A stretch of 64,000 nucleotides of DNA, from contig VBAH01000021.1 of the NCBI GenBank assembly GCA_005884685.1, positions 86,427 to 150,426 on the forward strand, given 5' to 3'. The stretch comes from Alphaproteobacteria bacterium. Lineage in GTDB: Bacteria; Pseudomonadota; Alphaproteobacteria; Rhizobiales; Xanthobacteraceae. Below, one piece after another: positions 17,660-28,114 of the stretch. Each line of letters begins with the position of its first letter. Position 1 is the first letter of the stretch. The position numbers and the translations under genes were made by a program. The notes beneath the pieces were generated by a model that was not told the DNA's origin, searched no databases, and saw only the letters and a list, made by a program, of their open reading frames with translations.

Positions 17660-18387
17660 AATTCCGCGCGGACGAACTTCCTGTGCAGCATGCGGTAGAA
17701 CGGCGAGGGCAGGTCGTGGCCGAAGCCTTTGGCGACGCGCGCCTGCAATTCGTCGAGCGCGACCTGTGTGATCGTGGGCAAGTCCTGGCTCTTCGCCTCG
17801 GTGATCGGCAGCCACACCAGCTCGACCAGTTCGCTGTCCGGACCGACCTTGCCCTCGACCCGGTGCGCGATCGCGCTCGCGTCGACCGCAAAGAACCGCG
17901 CATCGAAGCGGCGCGGACGGCGTGGCGGCGTGATGGCGCGCACGATGAAATGCAGCTCGGCAAGATCCGGAAGAACCTTCGCGTCTGCGAAGGCCTGCCA
18001 TGGTCCTTCCGGCACCGGCGGAATCTCATCCACGCGCTTGCCGAGCAAAAGGCCGGTCTCCTCGTAGGTCTCGCGGATCGCCGCAAGCGCGAGCGCGCGC
18101 GCCTTGGAAAGGCTCGCCCGCTGCACGCCACGCATCAGCCGCGCGCCGGCATGCGCGTCGAGGTCGCTCGCGACCGGCATCTTGCGGTCGCCCGGCTCCA
18201 TGCGGCCACCCGGAAACACGTATTTTCCGGCCATGAATTTCAGGCCCGCGTGGCGTTTGCCCAGCAGCACCTTCGGCGTCGGCCCCGAGCGGTCGATCAC
18301 GATCAACGTCGCGGCGTCGCGCGGCTTCAAATTCGGGTGGCTCTGGTCGCGCTCGACCTTGGTCAGGCGCTCGGCAACGTCGGTCAT
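17656..18387 (-). CDS. Nudix hydrolase
   Basis: A 243-residue protein with the Nudix fold: YVFPGGRMEPGDRK opens the box, and after an insertion of about 30 residues the catalytic helix reads AIRETYEETGLLLG (REtxEExG). The long spacing between the GG and the RE motif fits the larger group of Nudix proteins similar to mammalian NUDT19. The substrate is unknown. Its start overlaps the rnr stop by four bases (ATGA), so it is translated coupled to RNase R. The C-terminus (RAEL) ends inside a palindromic repeat, which may have changed the original end. Confidence 0.85.
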   Translation of the reverse strand: MTDVAERLTKVERDQSHPNLKPRDAATLIVIDRSGPTPKVLLGKRHAGLKFMAGKYVFPGGRMEPGDRKMPVASDLDAHAGARLMRGVQRASLSKARALALAAIRETYEETGLLLGKRVDEIPPVPEGPWQAFADAKVLPDLAELHFIVRAITPPRRPRRFDARFFAVDASAIAHRVEGKVGPDSELVELVWLPITEAKSQDLPTITQVALDELQARVAKGFGHDLPSPFYRMLHRKFVRAEL

Positions 18388-20654
18388 GCGCGGCGTCGTT
18401 TCTTGTAGCGGGATTGCGGTCGTTCGGAGCGGGTGCGGCGGCCTTTCGGCGCCTTGTCATAGCGCCCTTCGGACAAAAGCTCGAATCGCAGCGCCCCCGC
18501 GACCGGCGCCGCCTCGACCAGCTTCACCGTCACCGCGTCGCCGAGCCGGTAGCTCTCGCCGGTGTGGTCGCCGATCAGCGCGTGGCGCGCCTCGTGATAG
18601 CGGAAGTAATCGTCACCGATGACGCGCGCCGGAACGAAGCCGTCGGCGCCGGTGTCGTTGAGCTTCACGAACAGGCCGGCGCGCGTCACCCCGCTGATGC
18701 GGCCCTCGAAGGTCGCGCCGATGCGGTCGGCGAGGAAGTTCGCGATCAATCGATCCGTCGTCTCGCGCTCGGCTTTCATCGCGCGCCGCTCCGCCGCCGA
18801 AATGCGCGCCGCGATCTCGTTCAGCGCGGGCACGTCCACGCTGTTCGGCAGGCCGTCGGAGCCGAGATGGTGGGCGCGGATCAGCGCGCGATGCACCACG
18901 AGATCGGCATAGCGGCGAATGGGCGAGGTGAAGTGGGCATAGCGGCGCAGGTTGAGGCCGAAGTGACCGTAATTGTCGGCGGAGTATTCCGCCTGCGCCT
19001 GGCTGCGCAGCACCACCTCGTTGACGAGCTGTTCGTGCTCGCTGCCCTTCACGCGCGCCAGGATCTTGTTGAAGTCGCCGGGCCGCATCGTCTGCCCCTT
19101 GGCCAGCCTGATGTCGAGCGTTTCGAGGAATTCGCGCAGCGCCTCGATCTTCTCCGGGCTCGGCTCGTCGTGCACGCGATAGATCAGCGGCACGCGCGCG
19201 CGCTCCAGGGCCTCGGCCGCCGCCACGTTGGCGAGGATCATGAACTCTTCGATCAGCCGGTGCGCATCGAGCCGCGGCGGAACGATCACGCGGTCGACCG
19301 TGCCGTCGGGCTTGAGCATGATCTTGCGCTCGGGCAGGTCGAGATCGAGCGGCTGGCGCTCGGCGCGCTCGTGCAGCCTCGCGCGATAGGCGGCATAGAG
19401 CGGCGCGATCACCGGGGAGAGCAGCGGAGCGGTCGCCTCGTCGGCACGCCCGTCGGCCGCGGCCTGCGCCTGCGCGTAATGCAGCTTCGCCGCCGAGCGC
19501 ATCAGCACGCGATGGAACGTATGGCTACGCTTGCGCCCGTTGCGGTCGATCACCATGCGCACCGCAAGCGCGCCGCGGTCCTCGTTCGGGCGCAGCGAGC
19601 ACAGGTCGTTCGAGATGCGCTCGGGCAGCATCGGCACGACCTGGTCGGGGAAATAGACCGAGTTGCCGCGCACCAGCGCGTCACGGTCGAGCGCCGAGCC
19701 GGGCGTCACGTAATGCGCGACGTCGGCGATCGCGACCGTGATGACAAAACCGCCGGGATTGCCCGGATCGGTGTCGGCGGCCGCATGCACGGCGTCGTCG
19801 TGATCCTTCGCATCGATCGGATCGATCGTGACCAGCGGCAGCGCACGCCAGTCTTCGCGCCCCGCGACCCCGGTCGGGCGCGCGGCTTCGGCTTCCGCGA
19901 GCGCCTCGCGCCGGAACACGTGCGGGATCTCATGCGCGTGGATCGCGATGAAGCTCGCGGCGCGCTCGCTCTTGAGCGAGCCGAGCCGCTCCTTGACGAT
20001 CGCAGTCGCGAGCCCGAAGCGGCCCTGGCGCGTGACTTCGACCGCCACAAGATCGCCGTCCCTGGCATCCGCGGTCGCGCCCGGCGGAACGGCAAGTTCG
20101 CGGCCGAGCTGTTTCTTGTCGACCGGCTCGAGCCGCCCGCCACCGTTCGGCAGCGCGCGGAAGATGCCGAGCTGGCGCTGCCGCGCGCGGTCGAGCACCT
20201 TGATGATGCGCCCGGTGTGGCGGATCGCTTCGCCTTCCTCACCGGTCTCTTCCGTGCGCGTGAGCACGCGATCGCCGACGCCGGGGATTTCCGCCGGGCG
20301 CGCCTTGCGCGGCACATGGATGCGGATGCGCGGCGCCTCGCCGTGCTCCTCGGTGTCCCACTCGGTCGGCACCGCGATCAGCTCGCCGTCCTTGTCGCGC
20401 TGCGTGATGTCGGCGAGCACGACGGTGGGGAGGGTGCCGGCGTGGTGCAGCTTCTTGCGCCGCTGCTCGACCTTTCCGTCGTCCTGCAGGCCGCGCAGCA
20501 TCTGCCGCAGCGCGGCGCGGTCGGCGTTCTTCAGTCCGAACGCGCGCGCGATCTCGCGCACGCCGGCCTTGCCTTTGTGCGTGCCGATGAAGGCGAGGAG
20601 GTCTTCGCGGGAGGGAAGGCCGGCCGGCCGGGGTTTCTTGGCTGGTTTCTTCAA
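18384..20654 (-). CDS. rnr: Ribonuclease R
   Basis: A 756-residue 3'-5' exoribonuclease. In order: an N-terminal winged helix (REIARAFGLKNADRAALRQM), cold-shock domains, the RNB catalytic domain with IDPIDAKDHDDAVHA carrying the metal-binding aspartates, HFTSPIRRYADLVVHR, and an S1 domain near the C-terminus (EGRISGVTRAGLFVKLNDTG). A basic tail (KGRRTRSERPQSRYKKRRR) follows. It degrades structured RNA and takes part in RNA quality control. It is downstream of topA by about 46 bp and overlaps the Nudix gene, suggesting one transcript. Confidence 0.95.
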   Translation of the reverse strand: MKKPAKKPRPAGLPSREDLLAFIGTHKGKAGVREIARAFGLKNADRAALRQMLRGLQDDGKVEQRRKKLHHAGTLPTVVLADITQRDKDGELIAVPTEWDTEEHGEAPRIRIHVPRKARPAEIPGVGDRVLTRTEETGEEGEAIRHTGRIIKVLDRARQRQLGIFRALPNGGGRLEPVDKKQLGRELAVPPGATADARDGDLVAVEVTRQGRFGLATAIVKERLGSLKSERAASFIAIHAHEIPHVFRREALAEAEAARPTGVAGREDWRALPLVTIDPIDAKDHDDAVHAAADTDPGNPGGFVITVAIADVAHYVTPGSALDRDALVRGNSVYFPDQVVPMLPERISNDLCSLRPNEDRGALAVRMVIDRNGRKRSHTFHRVLMRSAAKLHYAQAQAAADGRADEATAPLLSPVIAPLYAAYRARLHERAERQPLDLDLPERKIMLKPDGTVDRVIVPPRLDAHRLIEEFMILANVAAAEALERARVPLIYRVHDEPSPEKIEALREFLETLDIRLAKGQTMRPGDFNKILARVKGSEHEQLVNEVVLRSQAQAEYSADNYGHFGLNLRRYAHFTSPIRRYADLVVHRALIRAHHLGSDGLPNSVDVPALNEIAARISAAERRAMKAERETTDRLIANFLADRIGATFEGRISGVTRAGLFVKLNDTGADGFVPARVIGDDYFRYHEARHALIGDHTGESYRLGDAVTVKLVEAAPVAGALRFELLSEGRYDKAPKGRRTRSERPQSRYKKRRRA

Positions 20655-20700
20655 GATGAGGGAAAGGTAGGGCCGCGCCGGCGCAACCGCCAGCCCGGAA

Positions 20701-23349
20701 TCACTCGGCCGCCGTGATGGTTTTGCGCGGCTTTGCCGTCTTTTTCTTCGGCTTTGCCGCCTTCTTGCCCTCCGCTGCGGGCTTCGCCACGCGCGCGTCC
20801 TTGCGCGGTCCCTTGCGGCGCGGCGCGGGTTTTGCCCCGGTCTTCTCGGCGCGCGCCTCGATCAGGCCGACCGCCTGGTCGAGCGTGATCTCGTCCGGCA
20901 CGATGTTGTCCGGAATCGTGGCGTTGATGCCGCTGTTGGTCACGTAGGGGCCGTAGCGGCCCTTCTTGACCAAAATCGATCCGCCGCGCTGCGGATGATC
21001 GCCGAGCGGGCGGCCCGGGTCGCCGCCGAAGCGGCGGCCCTTGCCCGGATTGGCGCGCTTCTCGGCGATCAGCGTGACGGCGCGATTGAGGCCGATGGTG
21101 AACACGTCCTCGCTGGACTCGAGGTTCGCGTAGGTCTTGCCGTGCTGCACGTAGGGCCCGAACCGCCCGATGCCCGCCATGATCGGCGCGCCGTCGTCGG
21201 AGCTCTTGCCGATCTCGCGCGGCAGCGAGAGCAGCCTGAGCGCGCTTTCCAGCGTGATGTCGTCGACCGACCAGCCCTTCGGGATGCCGGCGCGTTTCGG
21301 CTTCTCGTCCGACTCCTTCACGGTCTCGCCCAGCTGCAGGTAGGTGCCGAAGCGGCCGGTCTTGATCGCGACGTCGAGGCCGCTATCGGGATCCTTGCCC
21401 AGAACCCTGTCGGCACTCGCCGCGCCGTTGGCGGCAAGCTGGCGGGTGAAGCGGCACTCCGGATAGTTCGAGCAGCCGATGAAGGCGCCGAACTTGCCGA
21501 GCTTGAGCGACAGGCGGCCGTTGCCGCAGGTCGGGCACACTCGCGGGTCGGTGCCGTCCTTGCTCGGCGGAAACAGATGCGGGCTGAGCATCTCGTCGAG
21601 CACGTCGAGCACTTCCGAGACGCGCAGATCCTTGATGTCGTCGACCGCGCCGATGAAATCCCGCCAGAAATCGCGCAGCACGACCCGCCAGTCGATCTCG
21701 CTGTTTGCGATCCGGTCGAGATCCTCTTCCAGGCCCGCCGTGTAATCATACTCGACATAGCGCGCGAAGAAGTTCTCCAGGAACGCCACCACGACGCGGC
21801 CCTTGTCCTCGGCGTGCAGGCGCTTCTTTTCCAGCCGCACGTAGTTGCGGTCCTTCAGCACCTGCAGGATCGACGCATAGGTCGAGGGGCGGCCGATGCC
21901 GAGCTCTTCCATCCGCTTGACCAGCGAGGCTTCCGAATAGCGCGGCGGCGGCTCGGTGAAATGCTGGGTCGCGGCGATCGCGCGCTTGGCGAGCGCCTCG
22001 CCCTGGCTCATCTGCGGCAGGCGCTTGCTCTCGTCGTCCTCCTGCGCGTCGTCCTCGCCTTCCTGGTAGAGCGCGAGGAAGCCGTCGAACTTGATGACGG
22101 TGCCGGTGGCGCGCAGGTCGAGATTGCGCGCGCCGACCTTCGCCAAGATGTCGACGGTGGTGCGCTCGAGCTCGGCCGACTCCATCTGGCTCGCCATCGC
22201 GCGCAGCCAGACCAGCTCGTAGAGCCGCGCCTGATCGGAATCGAGATACTTCGCAACATCGCGCGGACGGCGCGATACGTCGGTCGGCCGCACCGCTTCG
22301 TGCGCTTCCTGCGCGCTCTTCTGCTTGTTCTGATAATTGCGCGGCGCGTCCGGTACGTACTCTCTGCCATATTGCGCGCCGATCGCGCTGCGGATCGACG
22401 TGATGGCCTCGGGCGCCATGAACACGCCGTCGGTACGCATATAGGTGATGAGGCCGACCGTCTCGCCGCCGATGTCGATACCCTCATAGAGGCGTTGTGC
22501 GACGCGCATGGTGTGCGCCGGCGCAAAACCGAGCTTGCGGCTCGCCTCCTGCTGCATCGTCGAGGTGGTGAAGGGGGGCGGGGGATTGCGCTTGCCCGGC
22601 TTGGCCTCGACCGAGGTGACCGAGAATTGCGCCGTCTCCAGGTCGCGCTTGAACTGCTCGGCCTCGGCGCCCGTTCCGATGTCGAGCCGCTGGATCTTCT
22701 TTCCATCGGCCCCGACGAGGCGCGCCTCGAAGGTCTCGCTGCGCGGTGTCGCGAGCGTCGCAACCAGCGACCAGTATTCGCGCGGAACGAACTTCTCGAT
22801 TTCCAGCTCGCGGTCGGCGACCAGCCGCAGTGCGACCGATTGCACCCGGCCGGCCGAGCGTGCGCCCGGAAGCTTGCGCCAGAGCACCGGCGAGAGCGTG
22901 AACCCGACGAGATAGTCGAGCGCACGGCGCGCCCGGTAGGCATCGACCAGAGCTCCGTCGATCGCGCGCGGATGCTTCATCGCATCCACGACGGCCTGCT
23001 TGGTGATGGCATTGAAGACGACGCGCTCGATCTTCTGGTCCTTGAGCGCATGCTTCTGCTTCAGCACCTCCAGGACATGCCAGGAGATCGCCTCGCCCTC
23101 GCGGTCCGGGTCGGTCGCAAGGATCAGCTTGTCGGCCCCTTTGACGGCCCTGGCGATGTCGGCGAGGCGCTTGCCCGCCTTGGCGTCGACCTCCCAGATC
23201 ATGCGGAAATCATCGTCCGGATCGACCGATCCGTTCTTCGCCGGCAGGTCGCGCACGTGACCGAAAGAGGCCAGGACTTCGTAGCCGGCGCCCAGATACT
23301 TGTTGATCGTCTTCGCCTTTGCGGGTGACTCGACAACAACGATGTTCAT
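20701..23349 (-). CDS. topA: DNA topoisomerase I
   Basis: An 882-residue type IA topoisomerase. It starts MNIVVVESPAKAKTINKYLG (Toprim), has the acidic DPDREGEAISW motif, and its active-site tyrosine Tyr303 lies in GLITYMRTDGV. A C-terminal zinc finger is visible (CPTCGNGRLSLKLGKFGAF, then CSNYPEC). Several non-cysteine topoisomerase C-terminal repeats follow (for example GRFGPYVQHGKTYANL), and the tail is very lysine-rich. It relaxes negative supercoils. ATG 23349 is preceded by AGGGATTTC. The downstream order topA-rnr-Nudix-rpmG is standard for this group. Confidence 0.95.
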   Translation of the reverse strand: MNIVVVESPAKAKTINKYLGAGYEVLASFGHVRDLPAKNGSVDPDDDFRMIWEVDAKAGKRLADIARAVKGADKLILATDPDREGEAISWHVLEVLKQKHALKDQKIERVVFNAITKQAVVDAMKHPRAIDGALVDAYRARRALDYLVGFTLSPVLWRKLPGARSAGRVQSVALRLVADRELEIEKFVPREYWSLVATLATPRSETFEARLVGADGKKIQRLDIGTGAEAEQFKRDLETAQFSVTSVEAKPGKRNPPPPFTTSTMQQEASRKLGFAPAHTMRVAQRLYEGIDIGGETVGLITYMRTDGVFMAPEAITSIRSAIGAQYGREYVPDAPRNYQNKQKSAQEAHEAVRPTDVSRRPRDVAKYLDSDQARLYELVWLRAMASQMESAELERTTVDILAKVGARNLDLRATGTVIKFDGFLALYQEGEDDAQEDDESKRLPQMSQGEALAKRAIAATQHFTEPPPRYSEASLVKRMEELGIGRPSTYASILQVLKDRNYVRLEKKRLHAEDKGRVVVAFLENFFARYVEYDYTAGLEEDLDRIANSEIDWRVVLRDFWRDFIGAVDDIKDLRVSEVLDVLDEMLSPHLFPPSKDGTDPRVCPTCGNGRLSLKLGKFGAFIGCSNYPECRFTRQLAANGAASADRVLGKDPDSGLDVAIKTGRFGTYLQLGETVKESDEKPKRAGIPKGWSVDDITLESALRLLSLPREIGKSSDDGAPIMAGIGRFGPYVQHGKTYANLESSEDVFTIGLNRAVTLIAEKRANPGKGRRFGGDPGRPLGDHPQRGGSILVKKGRYGPYVTNSGINATIPDNIVPDEITLDQAVGLIEARAEKTGAKPAPRRKGPRKDARVAKPAAEGKKAAKPKKKTAKPRKTITAAE

Positions 23350-23624
23350 GAAATCCCTAGTAAATTTCGTATTCAATGGGATCGCCGGGAGCAGCCAGGG
23401 GGTCCCGAGTCGGCCGGAACATGGGTAATGAGGCCTCCCCTGTCAAATGAATGTGGTCCGGGAGGGTAAACGGAGGCGGGGGAACTCCCCCGGCCCGTTT
23501 GCGCCCGATTGCAACCTATGAGAGCGCCGCATCCGAAGGTCGCACTTATACAGATAAGGGCCGTAGTCCTAGCTATGGCGACTCCTGAGCGTAGTACGCG
23601 CCAAATTTGATCCGGGATTGCAAA

Positions 23625-23852
23625 GTGGCACGGCCGAAGCCCAGCACGGTTGGCAATCTGGCCATATCGCAGGTGCCGTTGGGAGACCCCCAGCAGGCGG
23701 CCGCGTATGTTGCCGCGCTGACCGGCGAGCTGGCGGTTCTGGTACGTCGCCACCACCTCGACACGCTGGGTTACCTGCTCGACATGGTGCGGCTGGAGGC
23801 TGAAGAAACCGTCCAGCGGGGGCCGGTCGCGCGCCGCGATATCCCCAAGTAG
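23625..23852 (+). CDS. Small conserved protein of unknown function
   Basis: A 75-residue protein from GTG 23625 (an in-frame TTG at 23607 is possible). It reads KPSTVGNLAISQVPLGDPQQ and then AAAYVAALTGELAVLVRRH and LDTLGYLLDMVRLEAEE. I recognise this pattern from short uncharacterised Rhizobiales proteins, but no function is known. It stands alone on the plus strand between the divergent topA promoter region and dprA. The ribosome site is weak. Confidence 0.6.
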   Translation: MARPKPSTVGNLAISQVPLGDPQQAAAYVAALTGELAVLVRRHHLDTLGYLLDMVRLEAEETVQRGPVARRDIPK

Positions 23853-23863
23853 CCGGAACAGGC

Positions 23864-24970
23864 TCAGAGCAGCGCGAACAATCCGCCGCCGTGGCGCTCG
23901 ATCCGTCCTGCCAGCTCCAGCTCGAGGAGAACGGTACGCACTGTCGCCGGCGTTGAATTCGACAGCCGCACGAGATCGTCGAGCCCGACCGGCGCGGGCC
24001 CGAGCAGCGCGGCGACGCGCGCACGCGCATCGCCATCCGGCTCGGTCGCGGCCTGCGGACCCTGGTCGCCATCCGTTTCACGTGCCGACATCGTTCCATA
24101 CTGGCCGAGAATCGGCTGCAACACCGAGCTCACGTCAGCCGCCTGCGTGACGAGCGTCGCGCCCTGCTTCAGCAGACCGTTGGTGCCTTCCGCGCGCGGA
24201 TCGATCGGCGAGCCGGGCACGGCGAACACTTCGCGCCCCTGCTCGAGCGCGAAGCGCGCGGTGATGAGCGAGCCTGAGCGCTTCGCCGCCTCGACGATCA
24301 CGACGCCCAGCGAAAGCCCCGAGATGAGGCGGTTGCGGCGGGGAAAATCCTGCGCGCGCGGCTCCCAGCCAAACGGCATTTCCGAGACCGCGGCGCCGTC
24401 GGACAGCAGAGCGTCCAGCAAGCCGACATGCTGCTCCGGATAGACCCGGTCGTGACCGCCGGCGAGAACCGCGACGGTGCCGCTTGCGAGGCTCGCGCGA
24501 TGTGCGGCGGCATCGACACCGCGGGCAAGCCCGGAAACGATCACGAAGCCGGCTTCGCCCAGTTCGCGCGCGAGCCGCTCGGCAAACTTCAATCCCGCGG
24601 CGGACGCATTGCGCGAGCCGACCATCGCGACCATCGGCCGCGCGAGCGTCGCGCAATTGCCGCGCACCGCGAGCAGCGGCGGCGCATCGTCGATCGCGGC
24701 GAGTCTCGCCGGGTAGCCGGGCTCGCAGGTGGCGACAAATCTCGCGCCCAGGCGCTCCGCCGCCTCGAATTCACGTTCAGCATCGGCGCGCGGACAGATG
24801 CGGACCGGCCGTGTCGCGCCGCCGCGCCGGGCGAGCGCCGGCAGGGCATCGAGCGCGGCGCCCGCGCTGCCGCAATTCTGCAGCAGCGACCTGAACGTGC
24901 GAGGTCCGATATTGTCGGAGCGAATGAGCCGCAGCCAGTCGATGCGCTCGTCGTCGCTCAGTTCCGTCAC
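23864..24970 (-). CDS. dprA: DNA-processing protein DprA
   Basis: A 368-residue protein with an N-terminal SAM-like/HhH region ([20 protein letters not shown]). The Rossmann-like DprA core contains [27 protein letters not shown], and [20 protein letters not shown] with [22 protein letters not shown]-terminal winged helix follows ([20 protein letters not shown]). DprA loads RecA on incoming single-stranded DNA in transformation. The GTG start at 24970 overlaps the plsY stop (GTGA); the frame remains open upstream but runs through plsY, so the short form is right. Confidence 0.92.
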   Translation of the reverse strand: MTELSDDERIDWLRLIRSDNIGPRTFRSLLQNCGSAGAALDALPALARRGGATRPVRICPRADAEREFEAAERLGARFVATCEPGYPARLAAIDDAPPLLAVRGNCATLARPMVAMVGSRNASAAGLKFAERLARELGEAGFVIVSGLARGVDAAAHRASLASGTVAVLAGGHDRVYPEQHVGLLDALLSDGAAVSEMPFGWEPRAQDFPRRNRLISGLSLGVVIVEAAKRSGSLITARFALEQGREVFAVPGSPIDPRAEGTNGLLKQGATLVTQAADVSSVLQPILGQYGTMSARETDGDQGPQAATEPDGDARARVAALLGPAPVGLDDLVRLSNSTPATVRTVLLELELAGRIERHGGGLFALL

Positions 24971-25620
24971 GCGCCACGCGAAGCTTCGGCTTTCTGGCCG
25001 ATCTTTCCCTCGCTGCCTCGCCAAAGCCGCACGATGTTGCCGCGATGCACGACGGTCGTCATCACTGCGAGGAGCAGAAACACCTGCGCTTCCTGCCGTT
25101 CGCCGTTGAGCCAGAAACAGACCGGCACTGCCGCGCAGGCGAGCAATGAGGCCAGCGACGAATAGCGTGTCGCCGCCGCGACCGCGAGCCAAATGACGGC
25201 GAACGCGAGCAACGCCAGCCAATCCGCCGCGATCCACGCCACCGCGATCAGCACGCCGAGAAACGTTGCGACGCCCTTGCCGCCCCTGAACATCAGCCAG
25301 ACCGGAAAGAGGTGGCCGACGAACGCGCCGATGCCGGCCAGCATGGCATGATCGCGTCCCCACCATGCGAACATCGCGAGCACCGCAACGGTGCCCTTGA
25401 GCACGTCAGCGAGCAGCGTCGCGGCGGCCAATCCCTTGCGCCCGGTGCGCAGCACGTTGGTGGCGCCGATATTGCCCGACCCGATGGCGCGAATGTCCGG
25501 CGTGCCGGCAAGCCGCGTGACGACGAGGCCGAACGGGATCGAGCCGAGCAGATAACCGAATGCGAGCGCCGCGGCGTAATAGGGCAGGGCGATTTGCCAG
25601 TTGATCGGGTGCAGCATCAC
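24967..25620 (-). CDS. plsY: Acyl-phosphate:glycerol-3-phosphate acyltransferase PlsY
   Basis: A 217-residue polytopic membrane enzyme that transfers acyl groups from acyl-phosphate to glycerol-3-phosphate, the first step of phospholipid synthesis. Family motifs are all visible: [45 protein letters not shown] and the C-terminal [13 protein letters not shown]. It overlaps pyrC upstream (ATGA) and dprA downstream (GTGA), so pyrB/pyrC/plsY/dprA are probably translationally coupled. Confidence 0.95.
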   Translation of the reverse strand: MMLHPINWQIALPYYAAALAFGYLLGSIPFGLVVTRLAGTPDIRAIGSGNIGATNVLRTGRKGLAAATLLADVLKGTVAVLAMFAWWGRDHAMLAGIGAFVGHLFPVWLMFRGGKGVATFLGVLIAVAWIAADWLALLAFAVIWLAVAAATRYSSLASLLACAAVPVCFWLNGERQEAQVFLLLAVMTTVVHRGNIVRLWRGSEGKIGQKAEASRGA

Positions 25621-26924
25621 CCCGAAACGTATTCAAACACGGTGCGTCCGGCAACGATGGTGCGCAGCACGCGGCCCTGCAGCCGCGCCTCGTCGAAGGG
25701 GGTGTTCTTGCACTTCGATTTCAGCTGATCCGGATCGAGCACCCAGGGCGCATCGATATCGGCCACGATCACGTCCGCCGGGCTGCCGGGCTTGAGCGTG
25801 CCGGATTGCAGGCCGAGCAGTTCGGCCGGCCGCGTCGACATGGCCTTCAATAGCGTGATCAGCTTCATGTCGTCGTTGTGGACGAGGCGCAAGCCGGCCG
25901 CGAACATGGTTTCGAGCCCGATCGCGCCAGGCGCAGCTTCGGCGAAGGGCAGGCGCTTGACCTCCACGTCCTGCGGATTGTGGTCGGACATCACCACGTC
26001 GAGCAGGCCTTCGCCCAGCGCCCGCACCAGGGCGACGCGGTCTTCCTCGGCGCGCAGCGGCGGCGCCATCTTGAAAAAGGTGCGATAGGGGCCGATGTCG
26101 ATTTCGTTCAGCGCGAGGTGATTGACGGAGGCGGCGGCCGTCACCGCAAGGCCGGCCTCCTTGGCGCGGCGCAGCACCGCGAGCGATTCTTCGCAGGTGA
26201 TCGAGGCTGCGTGGTAGCGGGCGCGGGAGAGCGCGACCAGGCGGACGTCGCGCTCCAGGATCACGGTTTCGGCGGCCTTCGGAATGCCGAACAGGCCGAG
26301 ACGCGCGGCGAACTCGCCCTCGTTCATCACGCCGTCGCCGATCAGGTTCGGATCCTCGGTGTGGTGCACCACCAGCGCGTCGAAATCGCCGGCGTAGGCG
26401 AGCGCGCGGCGCATCACCTGTGCGTTGACCACGCTCTTTGCGCCGTCCGTGAAGGCGACCGCGCCGGCCGCCTTGAGCAGGCCGATCTCGGCCAACTCGT
26501 GACCTTCGAGGCCCTTGGTCAGCGCCGCCATCGGCTGCACATGAACGATCGCGGTGTCGCGCGCCCGGCGCAGCACGAAGTCGACGATGGCAGGATCGTC
26601 GATCACCGGGTCGGTATCCGGCTGGCACACGATGGTGGTGACGCCGCCGGCGGCCGCCGCCTGGCTCGCGCTCGCGAGCGTCTCGCGGTATTCGGCGCCG
26701 GGCTCGCCGATGAAGGCGCGCATGTCGACGAGCCCCGGTGCGACGAGGCGGCCGTCGCAATCGACGACCTCGGTCCCCTCGGGCACGCCGGCCGCGTGGA
26801 TGCCGCGCTTCGCCTCGCGGATCACGCCCTCGGCGATCAGCAGGTCGCCGGCGAAATCGAGGTCGCGCGACGGATCGACGATCCGGGCGTTCGCGAGCAG
26901 GATCGGGCGGCGGTCGCTCAACAT
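25617..26924 (-). CDS. pyrC: Dihydroorotase-like protein, probably non-catalytic (PyrC'/PyrX type)
   Basis: A 435-residue amidohydrolase-fold protein of the class I dihydroorotase group ([41 protein letters not shown], and [15 protein letters not shown]). The metal-binding HxH after strand 1 is replaced: the expected VDLHVHL reads VDMRAFI, giving Arg69 and Phe71 in place of the two histidines. In Pseudomonas, such inactive PyrC' proteins are structural partners of aspartate carbamoyltransferase, and here pyrB is the next upstream gene. I infer a structural role and expect a separate active dihydroorotase elsewhere. Confidence 0.85.
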   Translation of the reverse strand: MLSDRRPILLANARIVDPSRDLDFAGDLLIAEGVIREAKRGIHAAGVPEGTEVVDCDGRLVAPGLVDMRAFIGEPGAEYRETLASASQAAAAGGVTTIVCQPDTDPVIDDPAIVDFVLRRARDTAIVHVQPMAALTKGLEGHELAEIGLLKAAGAVAFTDGAKSVVNAQVMRRALAYAGDFDALVVHHTEDPNLIGDGVMNEGEFAARLGLFGIPKAAETVILERDVRLVALSRARYHAASITCEESLAVLRRAKEAGLAVTAAASVNHLALNEIDIGPYRTFFKMAPPLRAEEDRVALVRALGEGLLDVVMSDHNPQDVEVKRLPFAEAAPGAIGLETMFAAGLRLVHNDDMKLITLLKAMSTRPAELLGLQSGTLKPGSPADVIVADIDAPWVLDPDQLKSKCKNTPFDEARLQGRVLRTIVAGRTVFEYVSG

Positions 26925-26970
26925 GTTCGCATGCCCTACCTTGCCGCGAGGGCAGCGGTAGCCGCTTGTG

Positions 26971-27023
26971 CCCTCTCCCCACCGGGCGGGCCGCGCCAGC
27001 GGCGCGACCCGGTGGGGAGAGGG
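26971..27023. repeat. Palindromic intergenic repeat (CCCTCTCCCCACCGGG arms)
   Basis: Perfect 16-bp arms (26971-26986 and 27008-27023) around a 21-base GC-rich loop, between pyrB and pyrC. This CCCTCTCCCC/GGGGAGAGGG type is a widespread palindrome in rhizobial genomes. It may form a strong mRNA hairpin between the two cistrons. Confidence 0.8.
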
Positions 27024-27056
27024 CGCATCAACTGGCGTCGTGCAGTGCGGTGAGGC

Positions 27057-28010
27057 TCAAGCATTCGGCAAGTTCCGCGACAGCGCCTCGAGCACCGCCA
27101 TGCGCACCGCGACGCCCATCTCGACCTGCTCGCGGATCAGCGACTGCGCGCCGTCGGCGACCGCCGAGTCGATCTCCACGCCGCGGTTCATCGGGCCGGG
27201 GTGCATCACCAGCGCATCGGGCTTGGCGTAGCCGAGCTTCTTCTTGTCGAGGCCGTAATAGTGGAAGTACTCCTGCGTCGAGGGCACGAACGAGCCGTTC
27301 ATGCGCTCGCGCTGCAGCCGCAGCATCATCACGATGTCGGCGCCCTTGAGCCCCTCGCGCATGTCGCGCGAGACTTCCACGCCGAAGCGCTCGATGCCCG
27401 GCGGCAGCAGGGTCGAGGGCGCGACCACGCGCACGCGCGCCCCCAAGGTATTGAGCAGGATGATGTTCGAGCGCGCGACGCGCGAATGCAGGATGTCGCC
27501 GCAGATCGTCACCGTGAGGCGCTCGATGCGGCCCTTGTTGCGGCGGATGGTGAGCGCGTCGAGCAGCGCCTGGGTGGGGTGCTCGTGCGCGCCGTCGCCG
27601 GCATTGACCACCGAGCCGTCGACCTTCTGCGCCAAGAGCTCGACCGCGCCCGACGCATGATGCCGCACCACCAGGATGTCCGGGTGCATGGCGTTGAGGG
27701 TCATCGCCGTGTCGATCAGGGTCTCGCCCTTTTTCAGCGACGAGTTGCCGACCGCCATGTTCATCACATCCGCGCCGAGTCGCTTGCCGGCAAGCTCGAA
27801 GGAGGACTGGGTCCGCGTGGAGGCTTCGAAGAACAGGTTGATCAGGGTGCGCCCGCGCAGCGACGTGCGCTTCTTCTCGATCTGGCGGTTGAGCTCGACG
27901 TATTCGTCGGCAAGGTCGAGCAGGCCGTTGATCTCATGGGCAGAAAGCCCCTCGATTCCCAGCAGGTGGCGGCGGCTGAGGACGAACGAGGTCTTCGGGG
28001 CAATGTTCAT
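27057..28010 (-). CDS. pyrB: Aspartate carbamoyltransferase catalytic subunit
   Basis: A 317-residue enzyme making carbamoyl-aspartate from carbamoyl-phosphate and aspartate in pyrimidine synthesis. Carbamoyl-phosphate site [13 protein letters not shown], then [14 protein letters not shown] and the aspartate-binding loop [12 protein letters not shown] are all intact. Start ATG 28010 ([20 protein letters not shown]) matches homologues. It is first in a coupled pyrB-pyrC-plsY-dprA group, separated from pyrC by a palindromic repeat. Confidence 0.95.
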   Translation of the reverse strand: MNIAPKTSFVLSRRHLLGIEGLSAHEINGLLDLADEYVELNRQIEKKRTSLRGRTLINLFFEASTRTQSSFELAGKRLGADVMNMAVGNSSLKKGETLIDTAMTLNAMHPDILVVRHHASGAVELLAQKVDGSVVNAGDGAHEHPTQALLDALTIRRNKGRIERLTVTICGDILHSRVARSNIILLNTLGARVRVVAPSTLLPPGIERFGVEVSRDMREGLKGADIVMMLRLQRERMNGSFVPSTQEYFHYYGLDKKKLGYAKPDALVMHPGPMNRGVEIDSAVADGAQSLIREQVEMGVAVRMAVLEALSRNLPNA

Positions 28011-28114
28011 TAAAGCGACCCCTATAGGCGGAGTCGGACGGCTGCGGCAAGTCCACTTGGGGAGGGGTCCACAGGCCTGAGACATGATAAAATGCACGCT
28101 CCGGGAGAGCCGCC

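Noticed and set aside
18414..20717. 767-codon open frame on the plus strand opposite rnr
   Set aside because: Antisense shadow of a GC-rich gene: His/Arg/Asp-rich composition, no domain, and rnr is unmistakable.
20995..23328. 777-codon open frame opposite topA
   Set aside because: Same reason; shadow of topA codon bias.
24081..24096. Second possible parS-like site (GTTTCACGTGCC)
   Set aside because: Only one half matches; the second arm is lost and it lies inside dprA.
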